Assembly (NCBI RefSeq): GCF_022179465.1 | Contig: NZ_BPQV01000011.1 | Coordinates: 124,001-188,000 of the forward strand | Direction: 5' to 3' | DNA from: Methylobacterium organophilum | GTDB taxonomy: Bacteria > Pseudomonadota > Alphaproteobacteria > Rhizobiales > Beijerinckiaceae | DNA: 64,000 nucleotides | Shown here: piece by piece, positions 17,634 to 27,048 of the stretch | How positions within the stretch are numbered: position 1 is the stretch's first letter | How the letters are laid out: every line of letters begins with the position of its first letter | Program-made: the position numbers and the translations under genes | Notes under the pieces: model-generated | What the model saw: the letters and a program-made list of their open reading frames with translations, nothing else | What the model was told of the DNA's origin: nothing | The model's database searches: none

Positions 17634-18062
17634 ATGCGACACTGTTTCGCCTATGCCTTCCTCATAGTCTCGACACTCGGCTTTCTGGCCTTGCCTGCCG
17701 GCGCCGAGCCCCGCGCGCCGCTAGCCGCCGGCGGCTGCTGGATGGTGCTGCCCAAGGGCGAGAAGCCCGAACGCGGCAACGCCGCCGAAGTCTTGTGCCT
17801 CCGCCGGAACGGCTATGGCCGTGTCCGCGAAAGCTCCTTCTACGGCGATGTCGCCGGCTGCGGCCGGGTGACCTACCGCACGAGCAACGGCCCGACCCTG
17901 GTCGAGATCGACTTCAGCGCCTGCACCAACGGCGCGCCGAACCACAGCCTGCTTTGCGCGAGCGGCTCCGGGCGCAACCCTGTGCCCTGTCTCCAGAGGG
18001 TGCCCGGCGACGACGAGCCGGTGGAGATGGAGCTTTATCCGCTGGAAGGAGCAGGCTCGTGA
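17634..18062 (+). CDS. Small exported Cys-containing protein
   Basis: 142 residues from the ATG at 17634 (CAGGAGCG ribosome site). A signal peptide ends around PAGAEP. The mature protein of ~118 residues holds several cysteines (GGCWMVLPKG, EVLCLRRNGYG, VAGCGRVTY, LLCASGSG, PCLQ) suggesting a disulphide-bonded beta-rich fold. I do not recognise the family. Its TGA overlaps the GTG of the next gene (GTGA), so the two are translationally coupled. Confidence 0.72.
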   Translation: MRHCFAYAFLIVSTLGFLALPAGAEPRAPLAAGGCWMVLPKGEKPERGNAAEVLCLRRNGYGRVRESSFYGDVAGCGRVTYRTSNGPTLVEIDFSACTNGAPNHSLLCASGSGRNPVPCLQRVPGDDEPVEMELYPLEGAGS

Positions 18063-18517
18063 GACTCGCTTCCCGTCTCGCCGCCGTGCTCGGTCCGCTG
18101 CTCCTGCAGCCTGTCGCGGGGCACGCTTCCGATTGCCCGGAGGGCGTGGCCCGACCGCGTCCGGTGAAGGCCCCGATCGAACACCGGTTCGGGCACCGCC
18201 TGCATCCCGTCATCGGCATGGCGGTCTTCCAGCCGAACATGGTCTTCCGCACGCTCAGCGGCCAGGCCGTCGTGACGGTGCGAGCCGGCCGGGTCGAGCC
18301 CGTCGAAGCCACGCGGATCGGCCGCTTCGTGCGGATCCGGCAGCGCGACGGCAGCGAGCTGCGCTACGGGCCGCTGTCGCAGCTCCGCGTCCGTGCCGGG
18401 CGCTGCGTCGCGGCGGGCGCCAGGCTGGGCTGGACGACCTCGTCCCCGTTTACGCTCGCCCTGCGCCGAAACGAGGCATGGATCGATCCCGCGCCCCTGT
18501 TGGGAGGGGGCCGTTGA
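18059..18517 (+). CDS. Degenerate LytM/M23-like exported protein
   Basis: 152 residues starting with the GTG at 18059, coupled to the preceding gene. After a signal peptide (to ~GHAS) the chain has the M23 outline: APIEHRFGHRLHPVIG, a beta-turn region, VRIRQRDGSELRYGPLSQL and a final VAAGARLGW. In active M23 enzymes this has HxxxD and HxH zinc ligands. Here the metal positions are replaced (for example RYGPLS in place of YAHLS), so it should not be a peptidase and may be a peptidoglycan- or partner-binding LytM domain. A second such protein lies at 53056-53529. Confidence 0.68.
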   Translation: MRLASRLAAVLGPLLLQPVAGHASDCPEGVARPRPVKAPIEHRFGHRLHPVIGMAVFQPNMVFRTLSGQAVVTVRAGRVEPVEATRIGRFVRIRQRDGSELRYGPLSQLRVRAGRCVAAGARLGWTTSSPFTLALRRNEAWIDPAPLLGGGR

Positions 18518-18633
18518 CCAACGTGTCGCTGGAGCGGCTCACCGCAAGAGGGGGCAATCGACGTCAAGCGGGCGCAATGGTGCGAACGGCTCGGCCGGGG
18601 GAAGAAGACAGCGAGTCTTGTTCGAGGCCCGCC

Positions 18634-19125
18634 ATGCCGACACGCCGCTTCCTGTTGTCCCTGCTGAGCCTGCCGCTGCTGTCCTCGGTTTCCGTGGCGG
18701 AGGTGCCATGCAACCCGCACGGCGGGGCGTTGATCGTCCGGCCGCGCCGGCCGGCGCAGCCGCTCTCGGCGCAGCTCGATGCGCTGGGTCCGCTGGTCCA
18801 TGACGCCGCGCTTGGCCTCGCTTTGCAGCGGGCCTGGCGCTGCTTCACGCCGGAGGAGGCCGTGCGAATGCGCTCGACGCTCGCCTGGGCGCGGGACGCA
18901 CTGTCCCGCCCCGGCTTTAGCGAGGCCAGTCCGGCGCTGCTGAGGGCACCCCGGCGGCGCGGCAGGCGAGCGGCCGCGCGGCTGGTCGCGATGGGCACCG
19001 ACAGCGACGAGGCACGCGCCATGCAGGCCTCGTTGCGGTATGTTTTTGCGAGGGACAAGCTTGGGGGGACGGGCGCCCGTCGGATCTGTGATGGCGATCG
19101 CTCGATCAGGGGGATCTCACGATGA
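18634..19125 (+). CDS. Exported helical protein of unknown function
   Basis: 163 residues from ATG 18634: signal peptide MPTRRFLLSLLSLPLL, then a short Pro-rich part and Arg-rich helices (HDAALGLALQRAWRC, EEAVRMRSTLAWARDAL). The mature part has few cysteines. Not recognised. An upstream in-frame ATG at 18577 is possible but would bury the signal peptide. Its TGA overlaps the start of the next gene (ATGA at 19122-19125), indicating coupling to the two-TM protein. Confidence 0.65.
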   Translation: MPTRRFLLSLLSLPLLSSVSVAEVPCNPHGGALIVRPRRPAQPLSAQLDALGPLVHDAALGLALQRAWRCFTPEEAVRMRSTLAWARDALSRPGFSEASPALLRAPRRRGRRAAARLVAMGTDSDEARAMQASLRYVFARDKLGGTGARRICDGDRSIRGISR

Positions 19126-19754
19126 CAGAGCAGACTGTTGCCGAAGGCGGCGGGACCTTCAGGGATGCTTTCGGCGGTTCGCTCAAGCGGCCCACCAAGC
19201 CTTTGAAAATCGCGATGTTCGTCGCAATCGGCGCCTTCGCCGCCGTCGCGGCGATGTATCTCATGTTCGTGTTCGTGCCGCAAAACGGGCTCCCGGCGAT
19301 CCGCGACTGGTGGGCCGGGCTCGGAACACGATCCCTGCGCGGCGAATCCGCCGCCTTCTCTTCGATCGTGATGGGCGCGGTCGCGACGATTGTCGTCGCC
19401 TCCTTCGCAACCTTCACGCTGACGGAGGCCATTGCGGATCTGCGCAAGGAGAGGCCGTTGCGGAGCCTCGGCCGGGAGCTCGTCGTCATTCGCGAGCTGA
19501 CGGAAGAAGGCGTCGGCTATCGGGAGGGCGACATCCGGACGGTGCACGTGCCCTGGGTGCAGGTGCAGGAGCTGCGCTCGATGGATCTGCCGGCCTTCGA
19601 GGGCAGGCTCTTCTTCGTCATCGAGCTGAAGAGCCCGATCCACGAACGCGGCCGTCTCGTCTTCTGGGACGGGCAGGATCGTCACAACAGCATCGCCGGG
19701 CGTCTCCGCGAGCGCCTGGCGGCGTATCGCGCGGCGCAAGCCGCTGCCGGCTGA
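19122..19754 (+). CDS. Two-TM membrane protein with PH-like C-terminal domain
   Basis: 210 residues. Two membrane helices (~30-52 and ~82-105) are followed by ~100 cytosolic residues with alternating strands (IRTVHVPWVQVQELRSMD, LFFVIELKSP, GRLVFWDGQD) and a final helix. This is the layout of a bacterial PH-like domain: a Trp-x-x-Val/Ile strand followed by four or five more strands and a helix. Similar soluble parts occur in the proteins at 23353, 24530 and 49344. It is coupled to the preceding gene and lies 18 bases before the octapeptide-repeat gene. Confidence 0.68.
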   Translation: MTEQTVAEGGGTFRDAFGGSLKRPTKPLKIAMFVAIGAFAAVAAMYLMFVFVPQNGLPAIRDWWAGLGTRSLRGESAAFSSIVMGAVATIVVASFATFTLTEAIADLRKERPLRSLGRELVVIRELTEEGVGYREGDIRTVHVPWVQVQELRSMDLPAFEGRLFFVIELKSPIHERGRLVFWDGQDRHNSIAGRLRERLAAYRAAQAAAG

Positions 19755-19772
19755 AGAGAAGGAGGGGCACCG

Positions 19773-22040
19773 ATGCAAACATTGCGTGATTTTCCTTTCT
19801 TCGTCCTGTGCGGTTCGACCCAAGACGATTATGTCCACCTGCCGGCGTTCGGGCGCTTCGAACGGATCGAGTGGCCGATGTTTTCCCGGGGAGACTTCAC
19901 CCGGCCGCCTCGCTACATCGGGCTTCTCGACCTCGACGGCCCGCCGCCGCTGGCTCATCTCGAAGCGGATGTTTGGGCCGTTGTCCGGATCGATCGGGAT
20001 GATCCTTGCGAACAGGAGACGCGGGAGGATGGGTCGGTCGTACCCGGCGTGGTGCGCTTCGCCTCCGGCTTCGTGCTGTTTCGCGGCCCGAAACGGATCG
20101 CGCTGAGCATCTTCTCCGCCTGCAACGCCGGCATGCCCCTGAAGACGCCGCTATCGGCCTTGCAGGATGACTCCGGCGTCGCCTTCGCCGGCGACTACGG
20201 CGCGGCGATCGCCGGCGACGAAGGTTTTGCCCGCGCCGGCGCCTACGGCATCGCCCAGGCCGGGGTGCCGGAGCAATGGGCCAGCCTGGACCTGCATGGG
20301 CGGCCCAAATGGGATGGATACAACTCCTTCGGCCTGGCGCTGGCGGGCGTAGATGGCTCGGCCTTCTGCGGCACCGAGGGTCTTGCCGTGGCAGAGAGCC
20401 GCGGCCGGGTGCGCGCGGCAGGTCTTGGCGTGGCGATCGGCCGAGGCACTCTCGGCGAACGCTGTGTCGTCGAGACGGGTTATAAAGGCGTCGCCATCTC
20501 GCAGGCTGCGAACGGGTACCTGACCGCTGGCAAAGGGTCCGTCGCAGTGGCCACCGGCAGCAGCCGCTGGTTCGAGATCGGCCACGGGGGGATCGGCGTC
20601 TCACGCAGGCATGTGGAGGTGCTGGACATCGGCGACGAGGCCGTCGTGATCGCGCCTGAACTCGGGGAAGAGACCCTGCTCCGTCTGGGCCGGGACGCGA
20701 CACTGATCTGCCGTCAGCAGTCGTTCCCCTTGCGGTCCGGTGTTGTCCGCGTGTTCACGACCTGCGGCGGCGAGCTTCAGCCTGGCGTCTACGCGCATTC
20801 GAAAGGCTGTCTTGAAATGCGTTTCGCCGAAGAGCTCAAGCCTCACTTCGTGCTCTTCGAGGAATCACTGGAAGAGCCGGAGGAGAGCGCTCCCACGGCC
20901 CCGGCTCCCGCCTTCCCATCCGGCGTGCTGTGGTGGGAGGCCGCGCACAGCCACGATCCGAAGGCCGATATCGTGGCGGAGCCGATGCTGCGGGAGCAGA
21001 TCATCGTTCTGTGCTCCAACATCCCGGCAGCCGAGCTCGAGGCGGGGCGACAGGAGGGTAAGGAGTGGCTCGGCGCCTTGTGGGGTCGCGGCGAGCTGCC
21101 CGTAAGCGATGGGGCGCCTTGTTGTCTGGTCCGGGTCGAGGGGGAGCACACGCCCGCACAGCAGCGCGGCGGGCCGATCGGCTTCCGGAGAGGAGCGGCG
21201 CTTTATCGTGGCACCTTGCGGGGAGCGGTCGCCGCCTTGCGCGCCCTCGGCGAGGACACGGTGCTTGACGGCAGCATCGCTTTGGCGGGGCATGGGGGCG
21301 TCGCGCGCGTACCGTCGCGCATGCAGTCCATGCCGCTGCCTCCAGCACATCCCGAAGACACGCACGAACGCTCCTACTTCACTCCGTACGACGTCCTGCG
21401 CGGTGACCGGGCCATCGGGCGCAACCCCACGCTGGCGATCGCAGGCGACGAGGGTTTTGCGATCTGCGACGGCGAGGCGCATGCGGGCAGGCGCGGCGTC
21501 GCCTGCGTCTCTGGCCTCGGCGTCGCCCGGGCGGGATTTCTTGGGATCGCCCTTTGCGAAAACGGCCGCGCGATCGCCGGCGACTTCGGCATTTCCATGT
21601 GCCGCCTGGTCAAAGGCCTCGGTGACGAAAGCTATCCGATCAGAGGGGGACAGGCTGTCGCGGGCTTATTCGGCATCGCCTTCGCGGATCTGCCCGGTTC
21701 CGACGTGATCGCCAGCGACTATGGCATCGCTATACTCCGGGATGCCGGACGGGCCCGGACGGGGAGCTTCGGTGTGGCGATCGGCATCGGTTCGGACCAG
21801 GCCGATGTCCAGGGCGGCGCCGACGCCGTCGTCGTCTCACGCGAGGGGCGTGTCAGCGGGGGAGAAGGTGCGCTGCTGGTCGTCTGGGATGCCGGCACAA
21901 AGCGATGGATCCACGCCATGGTCGGCCGGGACGGCATCGAGCGCGGCGTCGCCTATGTCGCCCGCAACGGCCGGTTCGAGCCCTGGACCAGCACCATCGT
22001 GACGGAGGTCCGCCGCAAGCGCCGACGATGGCTGCACTGA
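19773..22040 (+). CDS. Octapeptide-repeat (beta-solenoid) protein A
   Basis: 755 residues, no signal peptide, strong GGAGG ribosome site. The ~115-residue N-terminal domain starts DFPFFVLCGSTQDDY. A first repeat array (~130-300) consists of eight-residue units such as GDYGAAIA, GDEGFARA, GAYGIAQA, with Gly at 1 and 4 and small residues at 6 and 8. A ~230-residue middle domain (with WWEAAHSHDP and GRGELPV blocks) follows, then a second array (~550-700) and a cap GALLVVWD...GRDGIERG...NGRFEP. Such units should stack as a beta-solenoid. Domain order is the same in the protein at 53586. The cap resembles those of GDGA-type repeat proteins of phages and bacteria. Function unknown. Confidence 0.8.
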   Translation: MQTLRDFPFFVLCGSTQDDYVHLPAFGRFERIEWPMFSRGDFTRPPRYIGLLDLDGPPPLAHLEADVWAVVRIDRDDPCEQETREDGSVVPGVVRFASGFVLFRGPKRIALSIFSACNAGMPLKTPLSALQDDSGVAFAGDYGAAIAGDEGFARAGAYGIAQAGVPEQWASLDLHGRPKWDGYNSFGLALAGVDGSAFCGTEGLAVAESRGRVRAAGLGVAIGRGTLGERCVVETGYKGVAISQAANGYLTAGKGSVAVATGSSRWFEIGHGGIGVSRRHVEVLDIGDEAVVIAPELGEETLLRLGRDATLICRQQSFPLRSGVVRVFTTCGGELQPGVYAHSKGCLEMRFAEELKPHFVLFEESLEEPEESAPTAPAPAFPSGVLWWEAAHSHDPKADIVAEPMLREQIIVLCSNIPAAELEAGRQEGKEWLGALWGRGELPVSDGAPCCLVRVEGEHTPAQQRGGPIGFRRGAALYRGTLRGAVAALRALGEDTVLDGSIALAGHGGVARVPSRMQSMPLPPAHPEDTHERSYFTPYDVLRGDRAIGRNPTLAIAGDEGFAICDGEAHAGRRGVACVSGLGVARAGFLGIALCENGRAIAGDFGISMCRLVKGLGDESYPIRGGQAVAGLFGIAFADLPGSDVIASDYGIAILRDAGRARTGSFGVAIGIGSDQADVQGGADAVVVSREGRVSGGEGALLVVWDAGTKRWIHAMVGRDGIERGVAYVARNGRFEPWTSTIVTEVRRKRRRWLH

Positions 22041-22149
22041 GCGCCGGCATCCATCGGCAAGGCCGGGCAAGTTCGCGCAATATCGCGGCCGGCGGGTCGC
22101 GGCTATCCCTTCGTCCATCGGATCACCCCGACGGAACGGAGTCTGAGCC

Positions 22150-22611
22150 ATGAAGAAACACCTCGCCCTCGCCGCCGTGGTCCTGCTCGCCGCGACAGGC
22201 GCGCAGGCTCAGCAGAGCCAGCAGAAGATCGCCGTCAAGAACCGCGACATGATCGTCGCCATCACGAGCGAGCAGCTGGAGGACAAGATCGTCGGCAAGC
22301 CCGAGATCTTCCAGCGGCGCAACATCGCCTACGCCATCGGCATGACGCGCAGCCTGCACCGGGCCTGCACCATCCTCTCGGCCGAGGACAGCGCGCGGCT
22401 GGAGCGGCTCGAGCGGGCCTACCGGACGAGGAAGGCAAGCAACGAGATCGACGCGGCGATGCAGGCCATGGTGCTGGGCGAACTCGACAACGGCGCCTCC
22501 GACACGGCCGCCCTGCTCGGCCGCTACGACTGCGCTGCGCTGGAGCGCGCCAAGCTGACCGGCCCGCTGCTCGCCTTCTGGAACAAATATCTCCCCCGGC
22601 TCGCCGGCTGA
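22150..22611 (+). CDS. Small exported protein of unknown function
   Basis: 153 residues with a signal peptide MKKHLALAAVVLLAATGAQAQ and a mostly helical mature chain (LEDKIVGKPEIFQRRN, LHRACTILSAEDSARLERL, FWNKYLPRLAG end). Two cysteines (LHRAC and RYDCAAL) could pair. Not recognised. It lies 34 bases upstream of the next exported gene, so both are probably co-transcribed. Confidence 0.7.
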   Translation: MKKHLALAAVVLLAATGAQAQQSQQKIAVKNRDMIVAITSEQLEDKIVGKPEIFQRRNIAYAIGMTRSLHRACTILSAEDSARLERLERAYRTRKASNEIDAAMQAMVLGELDNGASDTAALLGRYDCAALERAKLTGPLLAFWNKYLPRLAG

Positions 22612-22644
22612 GCCGCCGCATGCAGCAAGCACGAGGAGGTCTCG

Positions 22645-23214
22645 ATGTCGCTTCGCTTTCCTCGATCCTTCGTTGCGGCGCTGATCGCCGCGGCGGGCCT
22701 GCTCGCGGCCCACGCGGCCTCGGCGCAGACCGCGCCCGCGCCGCGCCTCGAAGCCCAGCGTCTGGCCAATGCGCAGTTCGAGACGTTTCGGACCCGCTGC
22801 GGCAAGGGCTATGTCGTCGCCGCCGACGTCACGCCGCCGCCGCGGGGCGGCTTCACCGCCACACTGGGGACGCCTGCGCCCGGAGCCTCCTCCGGCCATA
22901 CGCTCTATGTCGCCTATGCCGATGTCCGCCTCGACGGGCGCGAGATCACGACCGATATCGACCGTCGCAATGGGATCGCCTGGCGCGGAACGCTGGCCTA
23001 CAGCGCCGCCGCTCTGCGCCAGATCTCGGTCGGCCATGACGGGACCAGAGGCGCCTGGAGCCCGTGGCAGCCCGCCGGACCGATCTATACGGTGACGCTG
23101 GAGCTCAAGAACGGGAGCTGGTCGAGCCGCGGGCAAGAGATGTCGCTTCTGGGTGCGCTGGGGCGCTACGCCAAGCTGAGGCGTCCGGCCTGTGCAGAGA
23201 TTCCAGCAGGCTGA
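22645..23214 (+). CDS. Exported protein of the 22645/56497 family
   Basis: 189 residues: signal peptide ending ASAQ, helix (LEAQRLANAQFETFRTRCG) then a beta-rich domain with HTLYVAYADVRLDGRE, RRNGIAWRG, LRQISVGHDGT, WSPWQPAGPIYTV and GRYAKLRRPAC. Two Cys bracket the domain. The whole C-terminal two thirds align with the frameshifted gene at 56497-57083, so this is a conserved member of the two clusters. Family not recognised. Start at ATG 22645 with GAGGAGG upstream. Confidence 0.75.
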   Translation: MSLRFPRSFVAALIAAAGLLAAHAASAQTAPAPRLEAQRLANAQFETFRTRCGKGYVVAADVTPPPRGGFTATLGTPAPGASSGHTLYVAYADVRLDGREITTDIDRRNGIAWRGTLAYSAAALRQISVGHDGTRGAWSPWQPAGPIYTVTLELKNGSWSSRGQEMSLLGALGRYAKLRRPACAEIPAG

Positions 23215-23352
23215 TCCGGCGATGGCGGCGGCTTTCGCACCGCGAAGATCGGCCGATCCCGCTTTCCGGCGGAGCCAACCATAAGATAATCTCGAAACCG
23301 AGGCGCGCGGCGGTGATGTCTCGCCCGTTGCCCGACGAATGCGGGGGATGAC

Positions 23353-24453
23353 ATGGACGAACCAAGCGTCGCCTTCAGTGTCGAGGGCAAAACCTTTCGC
23401 AGACCGATCGGCGTGTTTTCCATCCTCGGCGTCTGCGCTCTCGCGGGCGCCATTCTCTGCCTGTTGCAACTCGTGACCAGGCCTTTGACGCTGTCGAACG
23501 CCGTGCCGCTGCTCTTCGGCGGCGTCGGAGGACTGATCGGGCTCGCGGCAGGCCTCGGTTTTACCGCCATGCATCTCAACGCATGGCGGGCCGGGCGTGA
23601 TCCGGATGCCACCGCAAGGCGGATCACGCCTCTCGTCGTCACGGCCGGCGGGATCTTCATCGACCCCTATCCCTATGCCGGTCCCGGACCTCTGGGAGCG
23701 CGCCGCCGCCGCTTCGTGCCCTTGCGGGACGTCGCCGCGATCGGGCCGGTCAAGGAAACGGGCCTGTTTCCCGTGACGGTGGCGGAGAAGGACGGGGTTC
23801 AGAAGACCGTCTACGAAATCCCCGAACAGGCGCGCGGCGAGGCCGGTGCGACGCCGTACGCCACGCTCCTCGCCGCTCGGCAGCGCTATCTGGCCGGGCT
23901 TTCATCCGCGGCCCGGGCCGCGACGGGGACGTTCCTCGTTCCGGTCGTAAGGGCGGCGCCGCCGATCTGGCGCGTGCTCGGTGGCGGCGTGCTGCTCGCG
24001 GGCGCGGCCGTCTTCGCTCTCCTGCTGACCGCGACAGCCGCGGCGACGAAGAGCGCCAATCTCGACCTCAAGGCCTTTCTCACGCTTCTGGGCTGGAGCG
24101 CGATTATCGCGTTCGTCGCCCTTGCGATCGTCGCCGCCGCGATCGGGGCCTGGCGCGCCCGAGGCCAGCAGATCGCCTGGCCCGTCGCGACGATCGAGGC
24201 GGACGGCTTCACCGCCACCGCCCTGCCGAATGCGGCAGGCGACCTCTTCGGCGATCTTGAAGGCCGCAGCGGCCGCGTCGCCTGGCCTGAGGTTCGAAGC
24301 ATAGGGCCGCCGCTCCCCGGCGAAAACGACTTTACCGTCGACATCGGCGAGCGCCACCCACTGCGTCTGCCGGCCTCGGCCAGAGCTGAAGACGGGCGGA
24401 CGCTTCATCCGGCGCTCGCCGAGGCATGGCGATCATCGCGCTCGGAAAGCTGA
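23353..24453 (+). CDS. Four-TM membrane protein with two PH-like domains
   Basis: 366 residues. Helices lie at ~20-45 and ~50-75, followed by a soluble ~120-residue part starting RRITPLVVTAGGIFID and containing RRRFVPLRDVAAIG. Two more helices lie at ~210-235 and ~245-270. A second soluble part has QQIAWPVATIEADGF, VAWPEVRSIGPPLPG and ends PLRLPASARAEDGRTLHPAL. Both soluble parts look like PH-like beta domains repeating the same [2 TM + PH] unit. The next gene is a paralogue carrying a frameshift. Confidence 0.7.
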   Translation: MDEPSVAFSVEGKTFRRPIGVFSILGVCALAGAILCLLQLVTRPLTLSNAVPLLFGGVGGLIGLAAGLGFTAMHLNAWRAGRDPDATARRITPLVVTAGGIFIDPYPYAGPGPLGARRRRFVPLRDVAAIGPVKETGLFPVTVAEKDGVQKTVYEIPEQARGEAGATPYATLLAARQRYLAGLSSAARAATGTFLVPVVRAAPPIWRVLGGGVLLAGAAVFALLLTATAAATKSANLDLKAFLTLLGWSAIIAFVALAIVAAAIGAWRARGQQIAWPVATIEADGFTATALPNAAGDLFGDLEGRSGRVAWPEVRSIGPPLPGENDFTVDIGERHPLRLPASARAEDGRTLHPALAEAWRSSRSES

Positions 24454-24529
24454 GGTCGAGGCGGAACAGCTCTTCGCCGCCTCGGCTCGCGCCGCCGCGC
24501 CATCCGGATCGGACACCAGGAACGCCACT

Positions 24530-25658
24530 ATGAACGCCACGATGACGGAGCCCATCGACGGAACGCGCATCGTCTTCAGCATGGAGGCCAGGCCCATTCG
24601 CGCGATCAGCCGGCTCTTCCTGGCGATGGGCACTCTCTTCGTCGTTAGTGGAACCCAGATGGGATGGGTGGCGCTGAGCCAAGCGAGCGCCCCCGGATCT
24701 GAGACGACATTCTTGCTGGGGTTTGCGGCGATCGCTCTTGCGGCAGGCCTGGCGCAGATTGCGGTCTATCTGTCCATGCGTCGCAAGGCCCGCAGCGCCG
24801 ATCCTTCCGTGCGGCGGATCACGCCGCTCACCGTCACCGCCGAAGGGCTGATCCATGACGCGCATCTGCATGCGGGTGATCGGATTCTTTTGGGGGAACC
24901 GGCCGCCCCACTTCATCGCCTGGCGCGACCTCGTCGGGATCGGCGAGGTGGGGAAGGACGGGATGTTCGCGCTTCGCTGCACGGATGAGCGCGGTCAGCC
25001 CTGTTCCCGCGACGTCCCGGAGTGCGCCCGGGGCCCGGGCGGAGAGACGCCCCATGCCACGCTGGTCGCCGCCCTCGCCGGATATTGCGCGGGCCTCCCG
25101 GCCGCATCGCTTTCTACCGTCGGCACCTTTGTCGCGACGGTGGTCCGGACGAAGCCGCCGATCCGGCGCACGGTCTTCGGCGCGGTGCTTGCGATCGCCG
25201 CCGTCGGCTTCGCCGCGTGGCTGCTTCTGGAGAAACCGGCCGACCGCCGAGAATGGCGGACGATCTATTATGCTGCTGTCGTCAGCGCACTTTTCGCGTT
25301 CTTCTTTCTGCGCGGCGTCTTCAAGGGATGGCGCGCGCAGGGCCAGCAGATCTCCTGGCCGGCCGTGGTCATTCGGCCCGAAGGTTTCGTGACGAAGGCC
25401 TTGCCGGATCCGGCCGGCAACGACAACGGCGATCTCGAAGAGGAAGGCCACAACGTCACCTGGCAACAGGTGCGGAACATCGAGCCGCCGATTGCAGACG
25501 AGGACAGCTTCGCCGTCGATGTCGGCTGGCGCCAGCCGCTGCGCCTGCCGACCTCGGCGAGGTCGGAGGATGGCCGCACCCTTTACCCGGCCCTCCTCGA
25601 AGCGTGGCAGGCCTGGCGCGATTCTGCCGAACTAAGAGACGGGCCTGGGCCTGCTTAA
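24530..25658 (+). pseudogene. Frameshifted paralogue of the four-TM/PH-like protein
   Basis: Two overlapping frames together rebuild a homologue of the gene at 23353. The first (from ATG 24530) gives the TM pair and RRITPLTVTAEGLIHD up to ~24895. The second, +1 relative to it, continues with RPPHFIAWRDLVGIGEVG through the second TM pair, VTWQQVRNIEPPIAD and PLRLPTSARSEDGRTLYPAL to 25658. The switch falls in TTTTGGGGG at 24888-24896, so one extra base in that homopolymer run explains it. Removing one base gives 375 residues, close to the 366 of the intact copy. True mutation, programmed slippage or a sequencing error cannot be separated here. Confidence 0.72.
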
Positions 25659-26482
25659 ATGAAGCCGACCGGGGCGCCGAGCCGCGTGGGCGGCCATTTG
25701 AGATCGAACATCAGGAACATGGCCGTCTGGACGGCATTCGGGAAATCCCCGACCGACCCGCCGGCCGCCGGGCAAGGCAACTCGCCGATGGCGGGATCGT
25801 CGAGCGAGCGCAGCAGGGCAAGGCAGGCGAGGACGAGCGTATGAGCCGGCAGGGCCACGCCGAGCTCGTAAAGCAGAGTCGCATCGGCGCGCTCGCGCGC
25901 CCGATCGACCAGCTCGCGCAGCATCGGTTGCGGCGTCCAGACCTGATCCACAAGACCTCGCCGCAACTCCGGATCGCTCCAGTCGAGCCGAGGGGCGAGG
26001 GTCAGCAGAAGCGAGCCGGGCGATGGGCCCGGCTCGGCGATGTCCCTCGGCCGGGCGAAATCGGCCCAGTCCAGGCCGAGCGTGGGGAACAGCCGCTCCG
26101 GCAATCCGGAGACGCGGGCCCCCCGCCAGGCATCCGGAACTCGGCCGAAGGCAATCATATGCAGCGCGCCGAGGAGAAGCTGCGAGGGGCTCCGACGATG
26201 CTCCTGACAGGCCTCGCGAAACCGATCGGAATGTTCCGCGCGCTCATGGAGCGCCCCGAACGAAGCCGGCGCCTCGGGCCAATCCTCGCCGCGCAGAGCA
26301 GCCTGCAAGCCCGACGATCGCCAATCGAGAACGGAGGCGAGCGCGATGATGTCCGGCCCGAGGGGTGGATCGTATGGCTCCGGTGGGTAAAGGTCCGGCG
26401 CCGGCATGCCCGTCGGCCTCGGTTGCCGAAGGCCTGGGACGATGGCATGCAACCGGTCGAGCCAATCACTCCAAACGCTCAT
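25655..26482 (-). CDS. Partner-family protein A (homologue of 55844)
   Basis: 275 residues, no signal peptide or TM. The C-terminal half shares long blocks with the protein at 55844: LAPRLDWSDPELRRGL, QVWTPQP, LLYELGVALPAHTLVLAC, CLALLRS and TAMFLMFDLKWPP. Both start with a short Arg/Trp-rich helix then HPTGMPAP-like or RPTGMPAPD text. The middle (LQAALRGEDWPEAPASF to FGRVPDAW) is unique to this copy. Family not recognised. The stop codon overlaps the stop of the convergent frameshifted gene by 4 bases. Confidence 0.72.
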   Translation of the reverse strand: MSVWSDWLDRLHAIVPGLRQPRPTGMPAPDLYPPEPYDPPLGPDIIALASVLDWRSSGLQAALRGEDWPEAPASFGALHERAEHSDRFREACQEHRRSPSQLLLGALHMIAFGRVPDAWRGARVSGLPERLFPTLGLDWADFARPRDIAEPGPSPGSLLLTLAPRLDWSDPELRRGLVDQVWTPQPMLRELVDRARERADATLLYELGVALPAHTLVLACLALLRSLDDPAIGELPCPAAGGSVGDFPNAVQTAMFLMFDLKWPPTRLGAPVGFI

Positions 26483-26598
26483 CGCCGCCTCCTTGAGCGG
26501 CCATCATGCCGTGCCGGTGCCGGCCCAGGCAATTGATGCCGATTGCATCGCATTGCGATCGGCATCCTGCCCTGCGCGATCGATCATGACCCTGTGCG

Positions 26599-27048
26599 CT
26601 ATGGCCTTCGGATCGGCTCCGGCTGCTGTGAGTGGACGGCGCTCTGTTCTCTGATTGCCGTCGGGCCTTGCTCGGACCCGGGATCAATGATCGTGACGCT
26701 GACGCAGACCAACAGGAAGACCAGGATGATATTGGCGCCGCCGATCACCGATGCGAGCCGCCTCGCACCCCGCGCCCGAACGATGCCGATTGCCGCAACA
26801 CCACAAAGAAGCGCCATAGAAGTGTACTGGCCGGTTATCATCCATCCTCGGATTTCCGTGCCGGCCGCATGATGGTCGATCATGAAGGGGCCCGAGAGGA
26901 TCATAAGACCCCAGGGTATGATCATGAACGACAGTGCGCCCAAACGACGGCGGACTTCTGACCCACTCGGAAAGGAGCGGACGACGAGCACAGCAATCAC
27001 AACGGATACCGATGCGACCAACGCGAGAAGCGGGATCAAATTGAGCAT
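26599..27048 (-). CDS. Four-TM membrane protein of unknown function
   Basis: 149 residues from the ATG 27046-27048 (GGAGAGA upstream). Hydrophobic stretches lie at ~3-22, ~37-55, ~72-90 and ~105-125, then a polar tail with a Q/P-rich end. The frame is open upstream to 27195 but that part is polar and lacks a ribosome site. No known family was recognised. It may close cluster A or belong to the following mobile region. Confidence 0.6.
   Translation of the reverse strand: MLNLIPLLALVASVSVVIAVLVVRSFPSGSEVRRRLGALSFMIIPWGLMILSGPFMIDHHAAGTEIRGWMITGQYTSMALLCGVAAIGIVRARGARRLASVIGGANIILVFLLVCVSVTIIDPGSEQGPTAIREQSAVHSQQPEPIRRP

Noticed and set aside
18059-18517. Active M23 endopeptidase
   Set aside because: Zinc-binding His/Asp positions are replaced, so peptidase activity is unlikely.
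19773-22040. Secreted adhesin or autotransporter because of repeat arrays
   Set aside because: There is no signal peptide, membrane anchor or autotransporter barrel; the protein looks cytosolic.
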